DNA from: S5-327 sp965116015
GTDB taxonomy: Bacteria > Chloroflexota > Dehalococcoidia > Lucifugimonadales > Australimonadaceae
Direction: 5' to 3'
Assembly: GCA_965116015.1 (NCBI GenBank)
Contig: OZ220477.1
Location: 1-64,000 of the forward strand
DNA: 64,000 nt
Below, one piece after another: positions 20,401 through 26,900 of the stretch. The notes beneath the pieces were generated by a model. That model was not told the origin of the DNA. It saw only the letters and a program-made list of their open reading frames with translations, and ran no database searches. Made by a program: the position numbers and the translations under genes. The stretch's first letter is position 1. Each line of letters opens with the position of its first letter.

Positions 20401-23400
20401 GGCGAGAGCGACCAATCAGTCGCCGTCTCGGCCACCCCCCAGCCCGCGGCCACCCCCACTCCCACCCCCACCCCGGACGCCTCCGCTCCCACCGCCGCAA
20501 CCTTCGACTTCCTCACCGGAAAGATCGGCTCCGCCCCGCCCCGGGAGCTCACAGGCTCAGAGCTCCCGCCATTCGGCGACGCCGATGGCGAGGCGAGCGA
20601 CACGAATACCCTGCTCGGATGGTTCGACGCGAGAGAAGCCACCCCAGAGAAAGCCGACCCGGGCGAAGACATCCCCCGGTGTCTGGAATTCCCGACGACG
20701 GGAGGACAGACGCACATCTACATCGCCTACAGCTACGGCGCCGCAGGGACAAAAGCCGTCGTCAACCTCCCCATAAAGGGAGGCGCTATCCAGGGGTGGT
20801 TCGAGCCCTGGAAGAACACGCGTAGCGACGGCTTCGACTACTTTGTGGGAGTCGGAGATATCGTGCAACACTCCTACAAGTACAAGAGCTCCACCAGATC
20901 TTGGGAAGCGCTAGCCCAGGATCTCCCCCGCGCCGGAACCGGCTCCAGCCCGGCTCCCAGCACGACCCAGTTCTGGGAGGGGGGAGCCACTGTAATCACG
21001 CACGGCGAGATCGCCGAGGTGGTGTTCATAGTCAACAGCGGCTCCACCTTCCCTGTGGACATGACGCTCGTAGCCAAAGCCCCGAGCCTCGAAGACACCA
21101 CCTACACCATAACCCTCTCGCGCGACTGCGACGCCACCAGAGCCACCCCCACGCCCACCCCCACCCCCTCGACTCCCGCCACCAACACCCCCACCCCCAC
21201 GCCGACGGACACGCCCACCCCCACGCCAGCGGACACGCCCACCCCCACGCCAGCGGACACGCCCACCCCCACGCCGACGGACACGCCCACCCCCACGCCG
21301 ACGGACACGCCTACTCCCACGCCGACGGACACCCCCACCCCCACGCCAGCGGACACGCCCACCCCCACGCCAGCGGACACGCCCACCCCCACGCCGACGG
21401 ACACCCCCACCCCCACGCCGACGCACACGCCCACCCCCACGCCAGCGGACACCCCCACCCCCACGCCAGCGGACACCCCCACCCCCACGCCAGCGGACAC
21501 CCCCACCCCCACGCCGACGGACACCCCCACCCCCACGCCGACGGACACGCCCACCCCCACGCCAGCGGACACCCCCACCCCCACGCCAGCGGACACCCCT
21601 ACCCCCACGCCAGCGGACACGCCCACCCCCACGCCGACGGACACGCCCACCCCCACGCCGACGGACACGCCTACTCCCACGCCGACGGACACCCCCACCC
21701 CCACGCCAGCGGACACCCCCACCCCCACGCCAGCGGACACCCCCACCCCCACGCCAGCGGACACCCCCACGCCCACAGCCACGGCGACCCCCACCCCCAC
21801 GCCCGCGGACACCCCGACTCCCACCCCCACCCCTATCCCCACCCCCGCCGCTCCCACCGGGCTTGCCGCCACCGCAGGCAACGCGCAGGTAACCCTCGCC
21901 TGGACCAACCCCAACGACGCCACGATCACCGGCTACCGGATCCGGCAGCGCAAAGGCAGCGCCGCCTGGGGCGATTGGACCGACATCGGTTCCTCCGACG
22001 CATCCACCGTGAAGCACGTCGTAACCGGCCTCGACAACGGCTCCCGGTACCGCTTCCGCATCCGCGCCGTCAACCCAGGAGGCGAGGGTCCCCAATCATC
22101 CGTCGTCTCGGTCACCCCAAACCCGCCGCCGACCCCCACGCCGACGCCCACCCCTACGCCCGGGCCCACCCCCACGCCAGCGGACACGCCCACCCCCACG
22201 CCAGCGGACACGCCCACCCCCACGCCAGCGGACACGCCCACCCCCACGCCAGCGGACACGCCCACCCCCACGCCGACGGACACGCCCACCCCCACGCCGA
22301 CGGACACCCCCACCCCCACGCCGACGGACACCCCCACCCCAACCCCGACGGACACCCCCACCCCCACGCCGACGAACACGCCCACGCCTGATCCCACGGC
22401 CACGAACACCCCCACGCCTGATCCCACGGCCACGAACACCCCCACGCCTGATCCCACGGCCACGAACACCCCCACCCCAACCCCCACGAACACGCCCACG
22501 CCTGATCCCACGGCCACGAACACCCCCACCCCAACCCCCACGAACACGCCCACGCCTGATCCCACGGCCACGAACACTCCCACGCCCGAGCCCACGGACA
22601 CTCCCACCCCAACCCCGACGCATACTCCCACTCCGACCCCGACCAACACTCCCACCCCAACCCCGACGCATACCCCCACGCCTACTCCCACCCCCATTCC
22701 CACCCCTGCCGCCCCAACCGGACTCGCCGCCGCGGCGGGCTACGAGCAAGTAACCCTCACATGGACTAACCCCAACGACGCCACGATCACCGGTTACAGA
22801 ATCAGCCAGAAGAAAGGCAGCGACGCTTGGGGCGACTGGACCGACATCGATCCCTCCGGCGCAACCACCGTAACCCACACCGTAACCGGCCTGGACAACG
22901 GCGCGAGCTACCAATTCCGCATCCGCGCAATCAACCCAGGAGGCGAGAGCGCCCCATCAGGCCCCGCCTCCGCTACCCCCGACGCCAACGCGCCCACGCC
23001 CACCCCGACGCCCACCCCCACTCCAACGCCCACTCACACCCCCACGGCCACGCCTACCCCCAGCCCCACCGCAACTCCCACTCCCACCCCGCGACCAGGA
23101 GCAACGGCCGTTCCCGCCCCCACCCCTCAAACACGCGGCGTCGGAATCAGCGGCTCGACAATCGTGCGCCGGGCCACCCCCACCCCGACGGCAACGCCCA
23201 CCCCGCGCCCGACGGCAACGCCTACCCCCACGCCGACGGCAACGGCCACCCCCACCGCGACGGCGGCGGCTCCATCCCCCACCGCAACGGCGGTTCCGCG
23301 CCCAACAGCGACAGCGGTTCCGCGCCCAACAGCGACAGCTGCTCCACGCCCCACCGCGACAGCGGCTCCGCGCCCGACGGCGACGGCGGTTCCCCGCCCC

Positions 23401-23736
23401 ACCGCGACAGCTCCACGCCCGACGGCGACAGCCGCTCCTCGCCCCACAGCAACGCTCGCTCCCACCCCTACGACGGCTCTGCCGCCCACGGCGACAGCGG
23501 CGCCGTCCCCAACAGCGACGACAGCTCCGCTCCCCACGGCGACCTACACGCCGATGCCGGCGGCGACCCCCACTCCCACCTCCACCCCCAGACCGACGCC
23601 GACCCCCACCCTGGCGCCGACGCCTGAAGGCGGAGGCGTATTCTCCGGCGCCGCCGTCCCGTTGACTGCCGGAGGCGTGGCGGTAGTCCTGATCGCTATT
23701 GGCGGTTACGGCTTCTACATCTACCGCCAGAGATAG
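11458..23736 (+). CDS. Giant FN3 surface protein of 4092 residues (family gene 4)
   Basis: The start at 11458 follows GAGGGA (11442-11447) and gives MKSLLARYYGNR, the family signal sequence; an in-frame ATG at 11386 would add 24 residues but lacks this context. I count about 27 FN3 units: seven triplets plus six single units, separated by Thr-Pro stalks. One GWFDA module lies at about residues 3013-3225. Stalks hold long 24-bp tandem repeats encoding DTPTPTPA or DTPTPTPT. The motif GVGISGSTIVRRATPTP (about 23142) precedes a Pro/Thr/Arg/Ala stalk and the C-terminal helix (VPLTAGGVAVVLIAIGGYGFY) ending IYRQR. The block 11590-13640 is nearly repeated at 16640-18690. Predicted giant surface protein, adhesin-like by architecture only. 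Confidence 0.85.
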   Translation: MKSLLARYYGNRPLHWIIPLSAILIAALILATTLLSPNRAGASILDPLLNQAATPAAPTGLSATPGPSSVTLAWTDPNDDDITYYEYQQKVGAGSYGAWAEIPNSHAGTTSATITGLAAGVAHAFKIRARDSDGPGAASAEATETPAAPTMTLFAVPGDKQVELRWELSGPLSPSPAVASWEVSSKRDSNDWSSRTAIDGATASTRTHTLTELRNNYDYYASISVTPRSLVSAPGSGSQSANAGFSTEPEFYPSATGPAPTGTPAAPTGFAARAAGHGRMSLSWNAVFSDRTINGWQYRHKRGGRSYGDWVSIPGSGFATAGRTVSRLVGGAPYTFQVRAVNAAGYGAVSPERTATTTSPPTPTPTPSPTPTPTPVPTPTPVPTPTPAPSNPALPTPTGLAAAAGSSSVTLTWTNPNDADVDYYEYQQKVGAAAYGFWMEIPNSHNGTTSAAITGLAAGVAHKFKIRARSSAGAGAASAEVTATPTAPTITLFATAGDDRADLRWELSGPLPPSPAFTSWEASTRRRDVAWGAWTARTAISGATSSTRTHTLAYESRDKEKDHQASLSITPRSLVAAPSSGSQAGNAGFSNEPTFFISFWTPLPTATPAAPAGFTAAAGVTRATLRWTNPNDKNITAWQYRHKRGGRSYGAWTAVPRSDKDTTSHAITGLAGGEAYTFQVRAVNVAGYGAASAEQNATPQSPPTPTPTATATPTPTPAPTPTPAASNSALPTPTGLEAAPGPSSVTLTWTNPIDDNIDWYEYQQQVGSAPYGFWMEIPNSHRNSTSAEITGLAAGVEHKFKIRARNAAGAGAASAEATATPAAPTITLFAVAGNAKVELRWELSGPLPPSPAFTSWELSTRRRTSASFSASWGAWTTRTAIPGATAPTRARTVTGLTNRHDHQASISITPRSHASAPSSGSQSGNAGFSTDAEFYPSSSFPAPTGTPAAPTGFTARNVGYSGATLDWNRVDAGSSPDHTVTHFQYRQKRGGRTYGAWATVPGSSITTEAHTITGLAPDSAYAFQIRAVNAAGYSPPSAEQTTATTSAPPTPTPTPTPTLTPTPGPTPTPAPSNTALPTPASLAAAPGPSSVTLTWTNPNDDDVEYYEYQQKVGTAPYGFWMEIPNSHKDTTSAAITGLAAGVEHKFKIRARDSAGAGAASAEASATPAAPTITLFAKAGNERVDLLWELSGPLPPSPAFTSWEVSTRRLNDRNRWRSWTTRTAIDGATAATRGYILTGLDNEYDHQASLSITPRSLASAPGSGVRSSKAGFSNEPDFYPSDSPDDVTPAETPAAPTGFTVRKASETSADLAWDRIDEGPSADESVTHWQYRQKRGGRTYGDWTTISGSETATEAHTVTGLVFTSDTEYAFQLRAVNAAGYGAASAERTTEPPPAAPTGLAAAAGDAQVTLTWTDPNDASITGYQFRQQKGSDAWSDWADIDPSDATTVMHTVTGLENGASYRFRIRAVNPGGEGPQSTAASATPNPPTPTPTPTPSTPPTPTPTPTPTDTPTPTPADTPTPTPADTPTPTPADTPTPTPTDTPTPTPTDTPTPTPTDTPTPTPADTPTPTPADTPTPTPADTPTPTHTPTHTPTHTPTPTHTPTHTPTPTHTPTPIPTPGTPTGLAADAGDAQVTLTWTNPNDATITGYRFRQQKGSDAWSDWADIDPSDATTVMYVVTGLENGASYRFRIRAVNPGGESAQSVVVSATPQLPPTPTPTPTPAAPLDPTLAAPTGLSAAAGSSKVTLSWTNPNDSSITYYEYQQKVGAGNYGSWSEIPNSHAGTTSAEITGLAAGVAHAFKIRARDSDGAGAASAEVTATPAAPTMTLFAVAGDKQVDLRWELSGPLPPSPAVASWEVSSKRESNDWSSRTAIDGATASTRAHTLTELRNNYEYYASISITPRSLVSAPGSGSQSANAGFSTEPEFYPSSTGPAPTGTPAAPTGFAARAAGHGRVSLSWNSAAADRTITGWQYRHKRGGRSYGDWVDIPPVPGYGPFEITGGTVSRLVGGAPYAFQVRAVNAAGYGAVSPERTATTTSPPTPTPTPSPTPTPTPVPTPTPVPTPTPAPSNPALPTPTGLAAAAGSSSVTLTWTNPNDADVNYYEYQQKVGAAPYGFWMEIPNSHNGTTSAAITGLAAGVAHKFKIRARSSSGAGAASAEVTATPTAPTITLFAVAGSRKADLRWELSGPLSPSPAVTSWEISTRRRNSNNDGWESWTARTAISGATSSTRTYTLASLFNERDHQVSLSITPRSLAAAPTSGSQSGNAGFSNEPTFFVSLYTPLPTATPAAPAGFTASAGVARATLRWTNPNDSNITAWQYRHKRGGRSYGAWTTIPGSHKDTTSYAITGLAGGEAYTFQIRAVNAAGYGAASSEQSASPSIPTPTPTATPTPTPTHTPTPVPTPTPAASNSALPTPASLGATPGPSSVTLAWTNPNDDDIDWYEYQQKVGADPYGFWMEIPNSHRNSTSAEITGLAAGVEHKFKIRARNSSGAGAASAEATATPAAPTITLFAVAGNRQVKLRWELSGPLPPSPAVASWELSTRRNDGAWGAWTTRTAISGATAATRTHTITRLTNERDHQASLSITPRSLASAPSSGSQSGNAGFSNEPQFYLSLGGPLPTATPAAPAGFTAAARAARVTLRWTNPNDRTITAWQYRQKRGGRTYGAWTTIPGSDKDTTSSTITGLVPNSDYAFQIRAVNAAGYGAASVERTNEPPPAAPTGLAATAGDAQVTLAWTNPNDATITGYQIRQRKGDAAWSDWADIDPSDATTVMYVVTGLENGASYRFRIRAVNLGGESAQSAAVSATPQLAPTPTPTPADTPTPTPADTPTPTPADTPTPTPADTPTPTPADTPTPTPADTPTPTPADTPTPTPTDTPTPTPTDTPTPTPADTPTPTPIPTPGTPTGIAADAGDAQVTLTWTNPNDATITGYRFRQQKGGDAWTDWADIDPSDATTVMYVVTGLENGASYRFRIRAVNPGGESDQSVAVSATPQPAATPTPTPTPDASAPTAATFDFLTGKIGSAPPRELTGSELPPFGDADGEASDTNTLLGWFDAREATPEKADPGEDIPRCLEFPTTGGQTHIYIAYSYGAAGTKAVVNLPIKGGAIQGWFEPWKNTRSDGFDYFVGVGDIVQHSYKYKSSTRSWEALAQDLPRAGTGSSPAPSTTQFWEGGATVITHGEIAEVVFIVNSGSTFPVDMTLVAKAPSLEDTTYTITLSRDCDATRATPTPTPTPSTPATNTPTPTPTDTPTPTPADTPTPTPADTPTPTPTDTPTPTPTDTPTPTPTDTPTPTPADTPTPTPADTPTPTPTDTPTPTPTHTPTPTPADTPTPTPADTPTPTPADTPTPTPTDTPTPTPTDTPTPTPADTPTPTPADTPTPTPADTPTPTPTDTPTPTPTDTPTPTPTDTPTPTPADTPTPTPADTPTPTPADTPTPTATATPTPTPADTPTPTPTPIPTPAAPTGLAATAGNAQVTLAWTNPNDATITGYRIRQRKGSAAWGDWTDIGSSDASTVKHVVTGLDNGSRYRFRIRAVNPGGEGPQSSVVSVTPNPPPTPTPTPTPTPGPTPTPADTPTPTPADTPTPTPADTPTPTPADTPTPTPTDTPTPTPTDTPTPTPTDTPTPTPTDTPTPTPTNTPTPDPTATNTPTPDPTATNTPTPDPTATNTPTPTPTNTPTPDPTATNTPTPTPTNTPTPDPTATNTPTPEPTDTPTPTPTHTPTPTPTNTPTPTPTHTPTPTPTPIPTPAAPTGLAAAAGYEQVTLTWTNPNDATITGYRISQKKGSDAWGDWTDIDPSGATTVTHTVTGLDNGASYQFRIRAINPGGESAPSGPASATPDANAPTPTPTPTPTPTPTHTPTATPTPSPTATPTPTPRPGATAVPAPTPQTRGVGISGSTIVRRATPTPTATPTPRPTATPTPTPTATATPTATAAAPSPTATAVPRPTATAVPRPTATAAPRPTATAAPRPTATAVPRPTATAPRPTATAAPRPTATLAPTPTTALPPTATAAPSPTATTAPLPTATYTPMPAATPTPTSTPRPTPTPTLAPTPEGGGVFSGAAVPLTAGGVAVVLIAIGGYGFYIYRQR
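15970..16209 (+). repeat. 24-bp tandem repeat, 10 units
   Basis: Ten units of 24 bp encoding DTPTPTP followed by A or T (GCG or ACG codon alternation). The length is a multiple of three, so copy number can change without a frameshift. Confidence 0.85.
16640..18690 (+). repeat. Internal duplication within gene 4
   Basis: Two FN3 triplets and their stalk closely repeat 11590-13640 at an offset of about 5.04 kb. The stalk and following FN3 start (12543-12690 against 17582-17729) look identical apart from very few bases, while some parts inside the middle FN3 units have diverged. Confidence 0.75.
19898..20150 (+). repeat. 24-bp tandem repeat, 10 units
   Basis: The same 24-bp DTPTPTPA/T unit as at 15970, again about ten copies, in the stalk between two FN3 units of gene 4. 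Confidence 0.85.
21190..21770 (+). repeat. 24-bp tandem repeat, about 24 units
   Basis: The longest array of the 24-bp unit in the window, about 24 copies, with A/T variants of the fourth residue arranged in blocks (for example T-A-A-T-T-T recurs). The block pattern suggests duplications of several units at once. Confidence 0.85.
22170..22385 (+). repeat. 24-bp tandem repeat, about 9 units
   Basis: A fourth array of the DTPTPTPA/T unit in gene 4, followed by a different repeat encoding NTPTPDPTAT. Confidence 0.8.
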
Positions 23737-23793
23737 AAACAGAACGGCGAACTAGCCCCTCGCGCCCGCGCAAGCGCGCCAGGCCGACAACCT

Positions 23794-23826
23794 CCCCCGG
23801 GAGGAGCCCCCCGCTCCTCCCAGGGG
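23794..23826 (+). terminator. GC-rich hairpin after gene 4
   Basis: A stem of CCCC-C-GGGAGGAGC pairing with GCTCCTCCC-A-GGGG (one mismatch) with a 5-nt loop. It belongs to the hairpin class found after most family genes and is followed 18 nt later by a second, stronger terminator. Confidence 0.6.
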
Positions 23827-23843
23827 CTCGTCGCTCCCAACCG

Positions 23844-23875
23844 AGCGCTCCCGCTTGCGGGAGCGCTTGTCTTGC
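23844..23875 (+). terminator. Rho-independent terminator after gene 4
   Basis: A perfect inverted repeat AGCGCTCCCGC-TT-GCGGGAGCGCT followed by TGTCTTGCTGTCT. An almost identical element follows gene 11 (61490-61525). Confidence 0.75.
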
Positions 23876-23901
23876 TGTCTCCCAAAGCGTGAAACCCCGG
23901 A

Positions 23902-23966
23902 GAAATTCGCCCCGAAATTGCCCCCTCCTACCCCTTGACAGACAGGGGGGGGGGGGGGGGTAGAGT
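23902..23966 (+). promoter_or_regulatory. Poly-G-spacer promoter of gene 5, predicted phase-variable
   Basis: TTGACA (23935-23940), spacer of 20 nt ending in 16 consecutive G (23945-23960), then TAGAGT (23961-23966). Direct repeat GAAATTCGCCCCGAAATT at 23902-23919, second copy 21 nt before the -35. The whole intergenic segment resembles that of gene 12. Confidence 0.8.
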
Positions 23967-23998
23967 ATTGAACTAACCGCGCAACTCTGGGGAAACAA

Positions 23999-26900
23999 GT
24001 GAAACCACTCATCGCCCGCCACAACGGAAACCGGCCCCTCTACTGGGTCATCCCCCTCGCCGTCGCCCTCTTGGGCGCCCTCATCCTCGCGACGACGCTC
24101 CTCTCCCCCAACCGCGCCGGCGCATCCATCCTCGACCCCCTCGCCAACCAGGCCGCCACTCCCGCCGCTCCAACCGGCCTCGCCGGCAGCGTGACCGGCC
24201 CCCGCGACATCAAACTCGCCTGGACCGCCCCTGCTGGCCAGATCACGCGCTACGAGTACCAGCAGAAGAGAGGGAGCGACAGCCGCAGCGACTGGATGCC
24301 GATCCCCGGCTCAGACTCGACAACCACCGCGCACACGGTCGCCGGTCTGGATATGGGCTTCACCTGGAGATTCAGAGTCCGCGCCGTGAACTCCGCCGGC
24401 GCCGGCTCGCCGTCCACGGAGCCCGCCGTAGCGCTCCGCGTCAGAGCCGAGACGGTCACAGCCACGGCAACCGAGGACACCGTGGTGGTCAACTGGACGG
24501 TGGGGGATGGGGATAACCTCGATGATGTCGCCTGGTGGGAGGTTCGGTACATACGTGTCGGTACTAGCGATTCGTGGTCGACCTCAGATAGCCAGCAAGT
24601 CGGGCTTTTCGCGGGTAAAGCCCTTCGCACCGCGACTCACGATACAAGTAGCGCTACGCACGGCCACCCGTACGAGTATCGGGTTCGGGCGGTGGTAGCG
24701 GGCCTTAGCGGAATACCCTTGTCGCCGCAGGCAGTCGCCATCCGGGTCGTCAACGCCAACAACACCCCCACCCCCACCCCCTTCCCCGCAACCCCCACCC
24801 CTGCCGCCCCCGCCGGATTCACCGCCACCCCGGGCGACAGCAAAGCAACCCTCGCCTGGACAGACCCGGATAACGACTCCATCTTCAGATGGGAGTACCA
24901 GCAGAAGAAAGGCGCCGGCGCCTACGGCAGCTGGACGATCATCCCCTTCTCCAACGCCGACACCACAAGCTACGACGTCCCCAACCTCGACAGCGGCTCC
25001 AGCTACTCCTTCAAGCTCCGCGCCGTCAACATCGACGGCGCCGGCCCCGCATCCGCAGAGCGAACCGCAACGACCACAGGAACGCCCCCTACCCCCACCC
25101 CGACGCCCACCCCCACTCCCACCCCAACCCCCGTGCCCGCCACAGCCACCCCCGCCGCCCCAACCGGTTTCGCCACATTCCCGGGCCGCGGCAATATCGT
25201 GCTCAGCTGGACTAACCCCAACGACCGAACTATCTTCGCCTGGCAGTACCAGCAGAAAGAAACAAGCGCAGGCTCCTACGGCGAATGGACAAACATCCCC
25301 CAATCCGACAGCAACACGGTCAGATTCCCTGTTACAGGTCTGAAAGCCAGCACGCTCTACGGCTTCAAGATCCGCGCCGTCAACACCGCCGGCCCTGGGG
25401 CCCCATCCCCAGAGAAAACCTCCACCGTCCTAACCGGATTGGGCTCCATCCTGGTAACGCTCTCCGCCTCCCCAGGCCCCGGCTCGGCTACCCTCGCCTG
25501 GACCGGCTCCTCTTCCCTGTTCCGAATACCAGGATGGCAATATCGAAGCAGAGAAGGAGCGAACGACTGGGGCGATTGGACAACCATACCCGGCGGCGGC
25601 TCAGTCAGAGACTACACAATCTACCGCCTCACCCCGGGCGCGAGCTACAAGTTCATCGTAAGAACCAGCGCGTCCACCCTAACCCGATATGACGAATCGA
25701 ACACAGTCTCCGGCGTCGTCCCCCTGACGCTTCCCACCCCCGCCGCCCCCACCGGCTTCACCACATCGCCGGGCCGCGGCAATATCGAACTCAGCTGGAC
25801 TAACCCCAACGACCCCAACATCTCAAACTGGCAGTACCAGCAGAAGGAAACAAGCACAGGCTCCTACGGCGAATGGACAGACATCCCCGACTCCGACAGC
25901 GCCACGGTTAGATTCCCTGTGACGGGTCTGAAAGCCAGCACGCTCTACGGCTTCAAGATCCGCGCCGTCAACGCCGCCGGCTCCGGCCCCTCATCCGCAG
26001 AGAAAACCGCCACCGTCCTAACCGGATTGGGCTCCATCCTGGTAACGCTCTCCGCTTCCCCAGGCCCCGGCTCGGCTACCCTCGGCTGGACCGCCTCCTC
26101 TTCCGATCTCCAGATACTAGGATGGCAATATCGAAGCAGAGAAGGAGCGAACGACTGGGGCCAGTGGACAAACATACCCGTCGGCGGCTTAGCCAGAACC
26201 CACACAGTCACAGGCCTCACCCCGGGCGCGAGCTACAGGTTCATCGTAAGAACCGTTCCGCTCGCCTTCACCCGCAACGATGAGTCGAACACAGTCTCCG
26301 GCATCATCCCCTGGTCCATTCCCACGCCTACCCCCACCCCCACCCCCGCCGACACCCCAACCCCCACCCCCGCCGACACCCCAACCCCCACCCCCGCCGA
26401 CACCCCAACCCCCACCCCGACTGCCACGCCGACGCACACCCCCACCCCGACTGCCACGCCGACGGATACGCCGACCCCCACGCATACTCCCACTCCCACG
26501 CCGACTGCTACCCCCACCCCCACTCCCACGCCCTCCGCCACTCCCGCCCGCCCCGCCGGCTTCAGCGGCACAGCCGGATACCAGCGCGTAACCCTCACCT
26601 GGACCAACCCCAACGACCCCTCCATCACCAGCTACCAATACCAGCAGAAGAAAGGCAGCGCCCGCTGGGGCGGCTGGACCGACATCCCCGGCTCCGGCGC
26701 AACCACCGTCGCCCACGAGATAACCGGCCTCGACAACAACGTCAACTACGGATTCCGCATCCGCGCCCGCAACTCAGTGGGCGACAGCCCCCGCTCCGGG
26801 AACGAATTCAAAACCCCAGGGTCCTCCAAAACGTTCACCGTCTCCCCCGATATGGACCGGGTAGCTGAAGGCGACGCCGGCAAAACCGACGTAACCGTAA

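Noticed and set aside
21190..21770. CRISPR array
   Set aside because: The 24-bp repeats are contiguous, without unique spacers, and encode an in-frame peptide repeat inside a large gene.
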